A DNA stretch of 64,000 bases, taken from assembly GCA_022712895.1 (NCBI GenBank), contig JAFLJS010000051.1, positions 1 to 64,000 on the forward strand, read 5' to 3'. The notes below the pieces were generated by a model. That model did not search any database, had not been told where the DNA came from, and saw only the letters and a program-made list of their open reading frames with translations. This document shows, piece by piece, positions 26,091 through 34,792 of this stretch (position 1 is its first letter; every line of letters starts with the position of its first letter). The position numbers and the translations under genes were made by a program. Origin of the DNA: Desulfocapsa sp. GTDB lineage: Bacteria; Desulfobacterota; Desulfobulbia; Desulfobulbales; Desulfocapsaceae.

Positions 26091-26150
26091 GGTATAACAA
26101 GTTAGTATCTTGTTTCTCGATATCTACGTTTGCCTATAAATGTTGACAAC
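26091..26150 (-). promoter_or_regulatory. attI-like junction and candidate cassette promoter (Pc)
   Basis: On the minus strand TTGTCA (26150-26145) and TAGATA (26127-26122), 17 bases apart, form a plausible promoter aimed at the cassettes. A GTTATACC core (26098-26091) then marks the attI/first-cassette junction, matching the R box of the split attC. The position, between the integrase relic and the first cassette, is where attI and Pc are expected. The promoter is inferred from spacing and similarity only. Confidence 0.5.
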
Positions 26151-26228
26151 GTAGAATCAGTAACGTAGCCTGTTTTTTGTCGAATATCATTCCTCACTTA
26201 CTGGATAACAAGAAACAGGATATCGTTC

Positions 26229-26654
26229 ATGATTAAAATTCCAGCATATCTTTCTCGTCAGTACTCGAGCTTCATAATCCATCAAGGAGTAGCCCCACAG
26301 AAACAGCAGGCAGGTCACGCCATCACACTATATTTCAAATTAATTATTCAAGACATAGCCAAATGCACAAACAGCCCCCTACAGGAGCAAGTTTTTCTGA
26401 AGAATAAAATAAGCCCTACTAGGAATATAGAAATATGTCAAGAAAACAAACTGTTGGAAGAACCCATCGCTCAACAGCATGGGCATGAGACTGCAAAGAA
26501 AGACGTGCTCAGATCAAATGGAACTGGCTGGACTCGTAAACTTCAAACCTACACCAAAAGCAAAGATTCTCGTTTGCTATCAGTTGAAGATGTGAAATCA
26601 TTTTTGACTTGGCTTGCCGTAGAGCAGAATGATGTTTCCAGATATGTGCAATAA
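26229..26654 (+). pseudogene. Integron integrase (IntI) relic, N-terminal part with internal deletions
   Basis: 141 codons. The beginning, MIKIPAYLSRQYSSFIIHQG, and QAGHAITLYFKLIIQD resemble the extended N-terminus found in many environmental integron integrases, but the stretch normally between them is absent. The end, WTRKLQTYTKSKDSRLLSVE and DVKSFLTWLAVEQ, matches the SAM-like core-binding domain. The catalytic half with the R-H-R-H-Y residues and the IntI-specific patch is gone; the frame stops soon after the core-binding domain. It points away from the cassettes, as intI genes do. Recombination from this copy should be impossible. Confidence 0.75.
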
Positions 26655-26703
26655 GCACTTTAGCCAGAAAGAAGATAACTCGAAGCTGAAACGACCACAA
26701 ACC

Positions 26704-26758
26704 ACCCTTGCAGTAGGGTGCGAACCCCTAACCCTGCTACAAGTATCATAGCCTGCTT
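26704..26758 (-). pseudogene. Diverged fragment of a nucleotidyltransferase 5' end
   Basis: The minus strand reads KQAMILVAGLGVRTLLQ, resembling the opening MQAMILAAGFGTRLLP of the intact nucleotidyltransferase at 20047-20919 and in the same orientation. The similarity ends abruptly at the integrase relic. It suggests that the nucleotidyltransferase gene once followed the FGE-like gene and that its start was duplicated, or replaced, when the island came in. It is short, so chance similarity to another nucleotidyltransferase is possible. Confidence 0.45.
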
Positions 26759-26761
26759 ACG

Positions 26762-27589
26762 TTACTCTATTTCCTTCACAATCCGAAAACCAAAGTCGGA
26801 ATCGGTATAATCAGCGGAAAAATAGCCACGGAATGCAGAACGACAGGAGTACGCTTGATGAATCCAGGAGCCACCTCTCACAACTCGTTTTCTCCCGGTT
26901 GCCGGGCCCATGGGATCTTCTTTCGGGCTTATTGCATAATAGTTTTTGCCATACAAATCCTGCACCCATTCGGAAATATTACCATGCATATCGTATAAAC
27001 CCCATGCATTGGGTTGCAATGTGCCCACCGGATGACTCTGTTTTTCTGCGTTCAGCTCATACCATGCATATTCCGTAAGTGGCTTACTCTTTGAATTATC
27101 GCCAAAGGAATAGGCAGTTTCGCTACCGGCCCTGGCCGCATATTCCCACTCTGCCTCTGTTGGCAACCTGTAGGAGCCCTCCCTTTCCAATTCGTTTAGT
27201 TTTTGAATGAACAGTTGAACATCATTCCAGGACACCTCATCCACCGGACGATCAGGAGAGGAGAAGTTGCTGGGATGTTCTGTACCCATCACAGCCAGCC
27301 ACTGTCTTTGGGTCACTTCATACTTCCCCAGATAAAATGGTTTTGTAATATGAACTTCGTGACGTGGTTTCTCCTTGGAACTGCCCTCTTCATAATCCTG
27401 AGAACCCATAAAGAAAACACCGGCAGGCACCCGCACAAATTCCATTTTTATACTATTCAGGTAAGTTTGGGGAGGTGCATCTGCTGCCTGGCAGCTGGAA
27501 GCCAACAACACAGCCACTGGTAAAAAAGCCAGCGACAATCGAACTCTTTTTGTTGAGTATGACTGTATATCAAATTTGGAAAAATTCAT
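26762..27589 (-). CDS. Formylglycine-generating-enzyme-like (SUMF1) exported protein
   Basis: 275 residues: signal peptide (VRLSLAFLPVAVLLASSCQAADA), then the FGE-sulfatase fold: FVRVPAGVFFMGSQDYEE, HEVHITKPFYLGKYEVTQRQWLAVMG, RPVDEVSWNDVQLFIQKLNE, YRLPTEAEWEYAARAG, WGLYDMHGNISEWVQD, RVVRGGSWIHQAYSCRSAFR and SDFGFRIV. True FGE needs two active-site cysteines near the C-terminus; here only SCRSAFR is seen in that region, so it may be a lectin-like or structural relative. No sulfatase gene is nearby. Confidence 0.85.
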   Translation of the reverse strand: MNFSKFDIQSYSTKRVRLSLAFLPVAVLLASSCQAADAPPQTYLNSIKMEFVRVPAGVFFMGSQDYEEGSSKEKPRHEVHITKPFYLGKYEVTQRQWLAVMGTEHPSNFSSPDRPVDEVSWNDVQLFIQKLNELEREGSYRLPTEAEWEYAARAGSETAYSFGDNSKSKPLTEYAWYELNAEKQSHPVGTLQPNAWGLYDMHGNISEWVQDLYGKNYYAISPKEDPMGPATGRKRVVRGGSWIHQAYSCRSAFRGYFSADYTDSDFGFRIVKEIE

Positions 27590-27635
27590 GGAATGAAGTT
27601 ACTGTGGTAGATCTCCCTGTCCTAGGTGTATCAAT

Positions 27636-28478
27636 TTAATATTCAAGAGTCCCATCGTCCAGCTCCGTCACTCCCACTACCACAATACCAGCCTCATCGG
27701 CGGCATGAATCATGGCGTCGGGATCAAAAAGCAAGGACTGTCTGGCTTCAACTGCCAGAACAGCACCATTTACACTAGCAAGGGTCTCAATGGTTTTTAT
27801 TCCCGTTGCCGGCAAATCAAAACGAAAGTCCTGCCCCGGTTTTCGTACCTTCACCACCACTACATTTTCTTTGGCTAGCACCCCGCCCCGTTTAATGCAG
27901 GCGTCGGTTCCTTCGATTGCCTCCACTGCAACAACTGAACAGTTTCGCACCACCACGCACTGCCCAATATCCATACCGCCTATGCCCCGGGCATTTTTCC
28001 AGCCAAACGCTATATCCTTTCGCTGATTTTTGTCCGGTTTCTTTTTGGTCAGCACCCCTTGCGGGAAAAAGAGATGTTGTAAATAACAGGTGGATTCCAG
28101 AACTTTTATCCCTTCTTTTTCAATAACACCTGCCACAGCCCGCAGGATTGCATCATCCTGCTTGGAGTCGATCTTATTCCAGAGGGTCAGTCCTTTCATA
28201 TCCGGCAGGATATCTTTAAAGATACGAGTCTTGGTGATGGCTCCCACAAAGACTGTCTCGCCGACACCCTGTTTATGGAAAAACTTTAATATTTTTCCAA
28301 GTTGCCCCAGTTTTACCCACTGTACTTCATCAGCAGCATCTGCCACTTCTTCTGAGGTTTCATTTTGGTGAGCAATAAGTACTGTTTTTCGCCCGGCTTT
28401 TTGCGCCGCCTGAATAAAGAGTAGGGGAAACTGTCCGGAACCGGCAATAATTCCAATTTTGGTAGGATCAATTTTCAT
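27636..28478 (-). CDS. lpxI: LpxI, UDP-2,3-diacylglucosamine pyrophosphatase
   Basis: 280 residues of the former DUF1009 family. GIIAGSGQFPLLFIQAAQKAG opens the N-terminal Rossmann-like domain. The C-terminal catalytic domain has VFVGAITKTRIF, DDAILRAVAGVIEKEGIKVLESTCYLQHLF, GMDIGQCVVVRNCSVVAVEAIEGTDACIKRGG, KVRKPGQDFRFDLPATGIKTIETL and VVGVTEL. It hydrolyses UDP-diacylglucosamine to lipid X, in place of LpxH. It follows lpxA by seven bases, completing an lpxD-fabZ-lpxA-lpxI set. Confidence 0.94.
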   Translation of the reverse strand: MKIDPTKIGIIAGSGQFPLLFIQAAQKAGRKTVLIAHQNETSEEVADAADEVQWVKLGQLGKILKFFHKQGVGETVFVGAITKTRIFKDILPDMKGLTLWNKIDSKQDDAILRAVAGVIEKEGIKVLESTCYLQHLFFPQGVLTKKKPDKNQRKDIAFGWKNARGIGGMDIGQCVVVRNCSVVAVEAIEGTDACIKRGGVLAKENVVVVKVRKPGQDFRFDLPATGIKTIETLASVNGAVLAVEARQSLLFDPDAMIHAADEAGIVVVGVTELDDGTLEY

Positions 28479-28485
28479 TTTTACG

Positions 28486-29280
28486 TCAGTTACCCTTGAC
28501 GCGTTTCACCACGCCACGTTTTGAAGCACGGATAAAACGCAGCAGTTCATCCACAGCAGCATTGCCACCCAGCTCTTCCTCAACTTTATCCAGTGCGTCA
28601 TTATGGAGCAGATCAGAATGAAACAGAATACGATAGGCAGCATCGATTTTTTTTATGGTTTCACGATCAAAACCATTCCTGCGAAGTCCAATTTTATTCA
28701 ATCCGGAAATTTTCATCTGCCCACGTTCACCGGTAACCATGGCGTAGGGAGGAACATCCTTACTGACCGCAGAACCACCACCGATAAAACAAAATGTTCC
28801 TATCCTGGAAAACTGGTGGGTTCCGGTTAAACCACCAACTGTTGCGTGTGAAGCAACTTCTGTATGACCTCCGAGCATGGCAGCATTTACAATAATTACG
28901 TTATCACTAATAAGACAATCATGTCCCAGATGCGCGTACGCCATGATCAGTGTATTATTGCCAATGACTGTTTTCCCTCCACCTTTTGGTGTTCCCCTGT
29001 GGATGGATACGTATTCTCGGATCTGATTATTATTGCCGATAATAAGCTCTGTGGGTTCCCCCTTGTAACCAAGGTCCTGGGGGGCACCACCAAGAGCGAC
29101 AAAGGAATCTATCTGGTTATTTTCACCGATAGTACAAGGGCCGGAAATCCTGACATGGCTGGCGACGCTTGTTCCTTGAGCAATCTTCACATTTGCTTCA
29201 ATAACAGTAAATGGCCCGACGATAACATCGGGAGCCAGTTCTGCTTCAGGGTCAATAATTGCGCTTGCATGGATAGTCAT
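28486..29280 (-). CDS. lpxA: LpxA, UDP-GlcNAc 3-O-acyltransferase
   Basis: First committed acyltransferase of lipid A. 264 residues of left-handed beta-helix hexapeptides (IHASAIIDPEAELAPDVIVGPF and on), with the catalytic His in MAYAHLGHDCLISDNVIIVNA, the GGHTEVASHATVGGLTGTHQFSRIGTFCFIGGGSAVSKDVPPY signature and the C-terminal helical part (NKIGLRRNGFDRETIKKIDAAYRILF). The ATG is six bases after the fabZ stop. The typical order fabZ-lpxA shares the acyl-ACP pool between fatty acid and lipid A synthesis. Confidence 0.97.
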   Translation of the reverse strand: MTIHASAIIDPEAELAPDVIVGPFTVIEANVKIAQGTSVASHVRISGPCTIGENNQIDSFVALGGAPQDLGYKGEPTELIIGNNNQIREYVSIHRGTPKGGGKTVIGNNTLIMAYAHLGHDCLISDNVIIVNAAMLGGHTEVASHATVGGLTGTHQFSRIGTFCFIGGGSAVSKDVPPYAMVTGERGQMKISGLNKIGLRRNGFDRETIKKIDAAYRILFHSDLLHNDALDKVEEELGGNAAVDELLRFIRASKRGVVKRVKGN

Positions 29281-29286
29281 AGTCTC

Positions 29287-29739
29287 TTAACCAAATGCTG
29301 CCATCAATTCTGCTTCAGCAACTTTCTGTCCATCAACATTGGCCGTTGCGCCAAGTTTCCAAATCCCACGTTTTATTTTCAGCACTTCCACACGATAAAT
29401 AATCTGATCCCCCGGCCCCACTGGTTTGCGAAAACGTGCCTTATCAATACCAGCGAAATAGAGTAGTTTGGTTCCGATATTTTCAGGTTGGGAATAGAAG
29501 GCAAGGATGCCTCCAGCCTGTGCCATGCCTTCCAGCATCAGGACTCCCGGCATAATCGGTTTTTCCGGAAAGTGTCCTTGAAAGAAAGGTTCGTTGATAC
29601 TCACATTCTTTAACGCTTCCACGTGCTTCCCAACATCAACACTAAGCACCCGGTCTATCATCACAAAAGGATAGCGATGGGGTAACAAACGTAAGATCTC
29701 ATTAATGTCTATATTTTCAGGTATTATTGCGTCACTCAT
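29287..29739 (-). CDS. fabZ: FabZ, 3-hydroxyacyl-ACP dehydratase
   Basis: Hot-dog-fold dehydratase of fatty acid elongation. [17 protein letters not shown] carries the catalytic His, and [26 protein letters not shown] the catalytic Glu. [22 protein letters not shown] and VAEAELMA follow. About 150 residues. I start at the ATG at 29739, which overlaps the lpxD stop (ATGAGTGA); a longer frame from 29775 lies inside lpxD and adds only a basic stretch. GGAG is about ten bases upstream. Coupling with lpxD is likely. Confidence 0.95.
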   Translation of the reverse strand: MSDAIIPENIDINEILRLLPHRYPFVMIDRVLSVDVGKHVEALKNVSINEPFFQGHFPEKPIMPGVLMLEGMAQAGGILAFYSQPENIGTKLLYFAGIDKARFRKPVGPGDQIIYRVEVLKIKRGIWKLGATANVDGQKVAEAELMAAFG

Positions 29740-30787
29740 TTTTCTGCTTCTCCAGTATTTCCTGTAACTTTGCAACTTCTTTTTTTAACCTACGTAATTC
29801 ACGTCCCATTTCCGGTAATTTTCCGTACTGAATTGCTGCCCGTACATAGGTTTTCATGGGCAGCGTAGGAGACCCACCCACTGTTGTTCCTGCTTTTTGT
29901 CTGTTATGCACGCCACTCTGAGCGGCGACCATCACGCCATCTTCCAAGGTGATATGACCGGTGACGCCCACCTGCCCGCCAAGAACCACATTACGTCCAA
30001 GCGTTGTCGATCCGGAGATACCTGCCTGGGATACAATCAGACAGTTCTCGCCAAGTACCACGTTGTGAGCAATCTGCACCAGGTTATCAATTTTTGTCCC
30101 TGATTTTACATGGGTTACACCATACGCTGCCCTATCGATACAGGCATTGGCTCCAATTTCCACATCATCATCAATCTGCACAATACCCACCTGAGGACGT
30201 TTAGTATGGAACCCTCTACTATCGGTGGCATACCCATAACCATCAGCACCGATCACCACACCTGCGTGAATAATCACTCTGCTTCCCACGTTGCATCTCT
30301 CTCCGATACAGGCGTTGGCTTTTACAACAGTGTCATCACCGATATGTGCGTCATCTCCGATGACGACTCCAGATTCGATGGTCACCCGTTGACCAATTTT
30401 CACCCGCTCACCAATTACAGCCATTGGAGCCACGGTTATTTCACTGGGAATGTCAGCACTCTTCGCAACCCAGGCACGTTCGTGTACCCCTGCTGCAACA
30501 AAAACTTTTTCAAGAAGTAGCGTGTGAATCTTGGCAGAAGCAAGATAAGGGTTCTGCACTCTGATTACAGGTACCGAAGCATTCTCAATCTCCATTGGCA
30601 CAATCACGGCGCTGCCCTGAAATGTTTCCATTTTATCTACCTGCCCGGCCTTTACCAGAAAACTGATATCACCAGGACCAGCTGTTTCAAGGGGGGCAAA
30701 AGCTGTGATCTGTACGCTCCCATCACCTGCAACTTCACCCTCTGCAAGTTTGGCCAACGCTTTTAAACTAAAACTTTTCTTTTCCAC
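29732..30787 (-). CDS. lpxD: LpxD, UDP-3-O-acylglucosamine N-acyltransferase
   Basis: 351 residues: an N-terminal uridine-binding domain ([37 protein letters not shown]), a long left-handed beta-helix with hexapeptide repeats, the catalytic His in [15 protein letters not shown], and [38 protein letters not shown]. The C-terminal helical tail ([25 protein letters not shown]) is typical. It adds the second hydroxyacyl chain in lipid A synthesis and heads the lpxD-fabZ-lpxA-lpxI operon. Confidence 0.97.
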   Translation of the reverse strand: MEKKSFSLKALAKLAEGEVAGDGSVQITAFAPLETAGPGDISFLVKAGQVDKMETFQGSAVIVPMEIENASVPVIRVQNPYLASAKIHTLLLEKVFVAAGVHERAWVAKSADIPSEITVAPMAVIGERVKIGQRVTIESGVVIGDDAHIGDDTVVKANACIGERCNVGSRVIIHAGVVIGADGYGYATDSRGFHTKRPQVGIVQIDDDVEIGANACIDRAAYGVTHVKSGTKIDNLVQIAHNVVLGENCLIVSQAGISGSTTLGRNVVLGGQVGVTGHITLEDGVMVAAQSGVHNRQKAGTTVGGSPTLPMKTYVRAAIQYGKLPEMGRELRRLKKEVAKLQEILEKQKNE

Positions 30788-30799
30788 TCATTCCTCTCT

Positions 30800-31963
30800 T
30801 CAATAGAGCAAATATTTTTTTCGGGTCTGTATAAATAGTTCCAGCTCTGGCTGCCACTTTTTCTCAAGCTCACTAACAGGCACACCCTCTTCCAGGCTTT
30901 TACGAAGAGCTGAGTCGCCCAGAATTAAATCCATGGGTAACCGTTCAAGTTCATACTCATATGGCGGTTCTTTATGGGCGTACTGCTCGGGGAATTCAAG
31001 TATCACTGCCTGCAAAAGAGCAATAGTTGTACGATAAGGCCTAAATGTTTCAGCATCCGTCACATGGATCTGAAAACCTGTGCAGGTGGATTCCGCCCAC
31101 TTTCCAGACGTGGGCTGAAAGACCAGAGGCCTGAGATAACAGCCCGGTAATTCGGTTTTGGCAAGACGTTTCATAATTACATCATGGTCCCAAAATGGTG
31201 CTCCCACAAATTCAAAAGGCAGCGTTGTGCCTCGCCCTTCAGAACAGTTTGTTCCTTCCCAGATAACCTGCCCCGGATATACAAGGGCCGTTTCTGGAGT
31301 CGGCATATTGGGAGAGGGGGCAACCCAGGGGAAACCCGTATCCCTGAATAGCATTTCAGGCGACCAGCCACCCATGGGTATAACTTGTAAGTCCGCTCCA
31401 ATACCGTATTCGGAGTTAATCAGAAGAGCAAGCTCACCAAATGTCATACCGTGACGCATGGGAATAGGATAAAGCCCCACAAAAGAGGTGCAATCGTTTT
31501 GAAGGATATTGCCTTCAACCATGCCGCCAATAGGATTTGGCCTGTCCAGCACAACTACCTGTTTTCCGTATTCGGCGGCAGCTTCCATACAGTAAGCCAT
31601 GGTGTACAGAAATGTATAAACCCTGGTTCCCACATCCACTATATCAATAAGCAAGACATCAATATGGGAGAACATTGCCGCATCCGGTTTTCTCCTCTCG
31701 CCATACAGACTGAAAACGGGAAGCCCGGTCACCGGATCAATGCCATGATCCGACTCGATCATATTATCCTGCTTTTCAGCAAAAAACCCATGTTGCGGTG
31801 AGAAAATACAGGTGAGCTGTTCTCCGTAGAGATCAAAGATAACATCTCGTGAATGGCGGAGGCTGGCATCGGTTGAAGCCTGATTACAAAGAAGTCCCAA
31901 CCGTTTTCCCTTCAGGGAAATGTCTGCATCCTTCAGATTTTCAAGCCCAATGGAAATCATCAC
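30800..31963 (-). CDS. NamZ-type exo-beta-N-acetylmuramidase (DUF1343)
   Basis: 387 residues matching DUF1343: KRLGLLCNQAS, FSPQHGFFAEKQDNM, PVFSLYGERRKPDAAMFSHIDVLLIDIVDVGTRVYTFLYTM, VVVLDRPNPIGG, YPIPMRHGMTFGELALLIN, PSPNMPTPETALVYPGQVIWEGTNCSEGRGTTLPFEFVGAPF. The founding member NamZ of Bacillus subtilis removes terminal MurNAc from peptidoglycan fragments. There is no signal peptide, so this enzyme would act in the cytoplasm on recycled muropeptides. It overlaps glmS by four bases, linking recycling to amino-sugar supply. Confidence 0.85.
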   Translation of the reverse strand: MMISIGLENLKDADISLKGKRLGLLCNQASTDASLRHSRDVIFDLYGEQLTCIFSPQHGFFAEKQDNMIESDHGIDPVTGLPVFSLYGERRKPDAAMFSHIDVLLIDIVDVGTRVYTFLYTMAYCMEAAAEYGKQVVVLDRPNPIGGMVEGNILQNDCTSFVGLYPIPMRHGMTFGELALLINSEYGIGADLQVIPMGGWSPEMLFRDTGFPWVAPSPNMPTPETALVYPGQVIWEGTNCSEGRGTTLPFEFVGAPFWDHDVIMKRLAKTELPGCYLRPLVFQPTSGKWAESTCTGFQIHVTDAETFRPYRTTIALLQAVILEFPEQYAHKEPPYEYELERLPMDLILGDSALRKSLEEGVPVSELEKKWQPELELFIQTRKKYLLY

Positions 31964-33801
31964 TCGACGGTCACACTTTTAGCAAGGTTTCGTGGTTGAT
32001 CCACATCGCATCCACGACGACTGGCTATCTCATAAGCCAGTAACTGAGCAGGGATTGTATATAGAATCGGATTCAATTCTTCATGCACTTCAGGCAGATA
32101 CAGAACATCATCGGTGATTGTTTTCAACTGTTCATCCCCTCTGGTACCGATAAGGATCAAACGCCCCTGACGCGCCTTTATCTCTTCCACATTGGAGATG
32201 GATTTCTGATACACACTATCTTTGGGAGTAAGCCCGAGAATGGGCATATCTTTATCAATGAGTGCGATGGGGCCATGCTTCAATTCACCGGATGCATACC
32301 CTTCAGCATGAATATAAGATATTTCCTTGAGTTTTAAAGCACCTTCCAGAGCAATGGGGAAGTTCAGCCCTCTGCCCACAAAGAGAAAATCCCGACTGTC
32401 GTAAAAGCTCTCTATTAACTTTTTTATTTCATCCTGCATGGCTGGTAGTTCTTCTTCAATAATATTCGCCACCCGAATCAGTTCTTTGCCGAGCAACAGA
32501 CGCTGTTCCTGCTCCATGGTTTCTCTCTTTTCTGCAAGATACAGAGTAAAGAGAAAGAGGGCTGCGAGTTGCGAGGTAAAGGATTTAGTACTGGCCACCC
32601 CGATTTCTGGCCCAGCATGGGTATAAACCGTTCCGTGGGCTTCACGGGTCATGGTGGAACCAACAACGTTACAAATCGTTACTATTTTAGAGCCAAGGTC
32701 TTTGGCTAGCCGAACTCCTGCTAAAGTATCAGCAGTTTCACCGGATTGAGAAATGGCAACGGTGAGCACACGCTCATCAATCAGCAGTTTCCGATATCTA
32801 AATTCCGAGGCAATATCCACTTCAACGGGAATCTTGGCCCAGCGCTCAATCCAGTACTTGGCGACCAGCGCTGCATGCCAGGAGGTTCCGCAGGCAATCA
32901 GAAAAATACGGTCAATATTGGCCAGATCGTCTTCGGTTAGATTCATTTCAGGAAGATCCACGCTGCCAGTCTCAGGGTTAATGCGACCACTCACAGTATC
33001 TATAATAGCCTGTGGCTGCTCATAGATTTCTTTGAGCATAAAATGTTTATAGCCACCTTTCTCGGCCATGGCGGCATTCCAGGAGATGGTCTGTATCTCC
33101 TTGGTGACTTCCTTACCACTTTTAAGCGAGTATATTTTATGCGTGTTACTGGTGAGCACAGCAAGTTCCTCGTCATCAAGGAAAATGATCTGATCGGTGT
33201 AGGGCAGCAGAGGAGGAATATCGGAGGCCATAAAACCACCCTCTTCCTCATGGACACCGAGCACCAGAGGACTGTGATTTCTGGCAGCAATTAATGTATC
33301 CGGCATTCCTGTCCAGAGTACCCCCAGGGCATACGATCCTTCCACACGCGATAAAGCCTTTGTTACGGCAGCTCGCAAATCGCCGTCAAGGTATTCTTCT
33401 ATCAAATGTGCCAGCACTTCGGTATCTGTTTCAGAGGCGAATGTATGTCCTTTTTCAATCAATTCATTACGCAGAGAATGATAATTCTCTATAATTCCGT
33501 TATGAACGACAACCAGTTCACCAGTACAATCACTGTGTGGGTGAGCATTTTCTGTGGTTGGAGCGCCATGCGTTGCCCAGCGGGTATGTCCCAAGCCTAT
33601 ATGAGAAGGGGCACCAAGTGCCTCTTTCATACTGTTTTCCAGATTCTGTAATTTGCCTTTACTTCTGTATTTTTTCAGTTCACCGTCCTGAATAAAAACG
33701 ATACCGGCAGAATCATATCCCCTGTATTCCAAACGTTTCAGGCCGCCAAGAACTACAGGCACCACTCGTCTGTATCCCACATACCCCACTATTCCACACA
33801 T
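31960..33801 (-). CDS. glmS: GlmS, glutamine:fructose-6-phosphate aminotransferase
   Basis: Makes glucosamine-6-phosphate for peptidoglycan and LPS. 613 residues. MCGIVGYVGYR exposes the N-terminal nucleophile Cys of the glutaminase domain, with GHTRWATHGAPTTENAHPH and HNGIIENY following. Two SIS isomerase domains follow (IACGTSWHAALVAKYWIE; AISQSGETADTLAGVRLAK; GRGLNFPIALEGALKLKEISYIHAEGYASGELKHGPIALI), ending SVTVE as usual. The start is fixed by the need for Cys at position 2. No glmS ribozyme would be expected, and none was seen upstream. Confidence 0.98.
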   Translation of the reverse strand: MCGIVGYVGYRRVVPVVLGGLKRLEYRGYDSAGIVFIQDGELKKYRSKGKLQNLENSMKEALGAPSHIGLGHTRWATHGAPTTENAHPHSDCTGELVVVHNGIIENYHSLRNELIEKGHTFASETDTEVLAHLIEEYLDGDLRAAVTKALSRVEGSYALGVLWTGMPDTLIAARNHSPLVLGVHEEEGGFMASDIPPLLPYTDQIIFLDDEELAVLTSNTHKIYSLKSGKEVTKEIQTISWNAAMAEKGGYKHFMLKEIYEQPQAIIDTVSGRINPETGSVDLPEMNLTEDDLANIDRIFLIACGTSWHAALVAKYWIERWAKIPVEVDIASEFRYRKLLIDERVLTVAISQSGETADTLAGVRLAKDLGSKIVTICNVVGSTMTREAHGTVYTHAGPEIGVASTKSFTSQLAALFLFTLYLAEKRETMEQEQRLLLGKELIRVANIIEEELPAMQDEIKKLIESFYDSRDFLFVGRGLNFPIALEGALKLKEISYIHAEGYASGELKHGPIALIDKDMPILGLTPKDSVYQKSISNVEEIKARQGRLILIGTRGDEQLKTITDDVLYLPEVHEELNPILYTIPAQLLAYEIASRRGCDVDQPRNLAKSVTVE

Positions 33802-33829
33802 ATATTTCCCCTCACCGCTCTCTTATTTA

Positions 33830-33858
33830 TTGACAAATAATCGGCACAACATGATAAT
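33830..33858 (+). promoter_or_regulatory. Sigma-70-type promoter for pyrE
   Basis: A perfect TTGACA (33830-33835) and GATAAT (33853-33858) with a 17-base spacer face pyrE. Transcription would begin near 33865, leaving an untranslated leader of about 200 bases before the pyrE start. This leader is long enough for attenuation control, but I could not establish a specific hairpin pair. Confidence 0.6.
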
Positions 33859-34065
33859 CAATTGATGGATTCGTAAAAACTCTTCACAAAGACCTCAATT
33901 AAGCAGAATAACATTTCATTTTTCATTATTGCGAGTTTTTTCTTGTAGACATGGAAAAAACAGGTATTTTTACCGAATGCTAGACATTCAATGACCAGCA
34001 CCCGGATTTAACTCCAACCATAGACGATAACTTTTATAACTATAAATCTTAATAAACAGGCCACC

Positions 34066-34617
34066 ATGAGCGACAGACAACGACTCAAAGAAATCATCCT
34101 TGAAAAATCATACAGAAAAGGTGAATTCACCTTAACATCCGGCAAAACATCCGACTTCTATGTGGACGTGAAACAGACCAGCCTCTCAGCGGAAGGTGGT
34201 TATCTTTGCGGAAAGCTTATCTTTGAACTGATGCAGAAGGCGGATGAACCAATCCTTGCCGTAGGTGGAATGACCCTTGGCGCCGACCCTCTGGTTACTG
34301 CTGTATCCATTGCCAGTTTCCTGGCAGACACTCCTATTCCAGCCTTTATCGTACGCAAAGAAGCCAAAGGTCATGGCACCGAAAACTATATCGAAGGGCT
34401 CAGCAATATGGAACCTGGCTGCCGGGTGACACTACTTGAAGATGTCGTAACCACTGGTGGAACCCTCATCAAAGTAATCGAACGTGTAGAGTCACAAGGC
34501 TTTAAAGTAGCACAGATCATCACCGTTGTGGAACGTCAGGAAGGTGGTGTGGAAGTGCTGGCTAAGGCAGGATTCAAACTCGAGGCTCTCTTCACCCGTG
34601 AGCAACTACTCGGCTAA
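34066..34617 (+). CDS. pyrE: PyrE, orotate phosphoribosyltransferase
   Basis: Joins orotate and PRPP to make OMP in pyrimidine synthesis. 183 residues: GEFTLTSGKTSDFYVDVKQTSLSAEGG, VGGMTLGADPLVTA, AFIVRKEAKGHGTENYIEG with the flexible catalytic loop, and the PRPP motif VTLLEDVVTTGGTLIKVIERV. Length is normal. The ATG lies about 200 bases downstream of a good promoter and the next small gene follows within a few bases of its stop. Confidence 0.96.
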   Translation: MSDRQRLKEIILEKSYRKGEFTLTSGKTSDFYVDVKQTSLSAEGGYLCGKLIFELMQKADEPILAVGGMTLGADPLVTAVSIASFLADTPIPAFIVRKEAKGHGTENYIEGLSNMEPGCRVTLLEDVVTTGGTLIKVIERVESQGFKVAQIITVVERQEGGVEVLAKAGFKLEALFTREQLLG

Positions 34618-34621
34618 TGCT

Positions 34622-34792
34622 ATGAAATGTAGAAAATGTTCAGAGAAACTTGAAGTTCACCGCAGCTGCTGGCGTATTCGTTTACGCTGTACCGGCTGCG
34701 GCCATGAGTATCAAATCCACGAAGTCGCCAGCGATCTTGATGCTGAAACGGAAGCTATCCTCGAAAAATATCCCGTTCTCATTTATGACTGA
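34622..34792 (+). CDS. Dual-CXXC small zinc-ribbon-like protein; possible selenoprotein read through UGA
   Basis: 56 residues starting MKCRKCSEKLEVHRSCWRIRLRCTGCGHEYQIHEVASDLDAETEAI. Two CxxC pairs (CRKC, CTGC) would bind zinc or form disulfides. It begins 4 bases after the pyrE stop; a longer frame from 34526 only overlaps pyrE out of frame. It resembles the dual-CXXC small (seleno)protein family, some members of which, as I recall, carry Sec near the C-terminus. Here the frame ends ...LIYD-TGA, and reading through would add Sec-Ala-Ala-Ser before TAA at 34802-34804. I see no convincing SECIS hairpin after the TGA. Confidence 0.65.
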   Translation: MKCRKCSEKLEVHRSCWRIRLRCTGCGHEYQIHEVASDLDAETEAILEKYPVLIYD

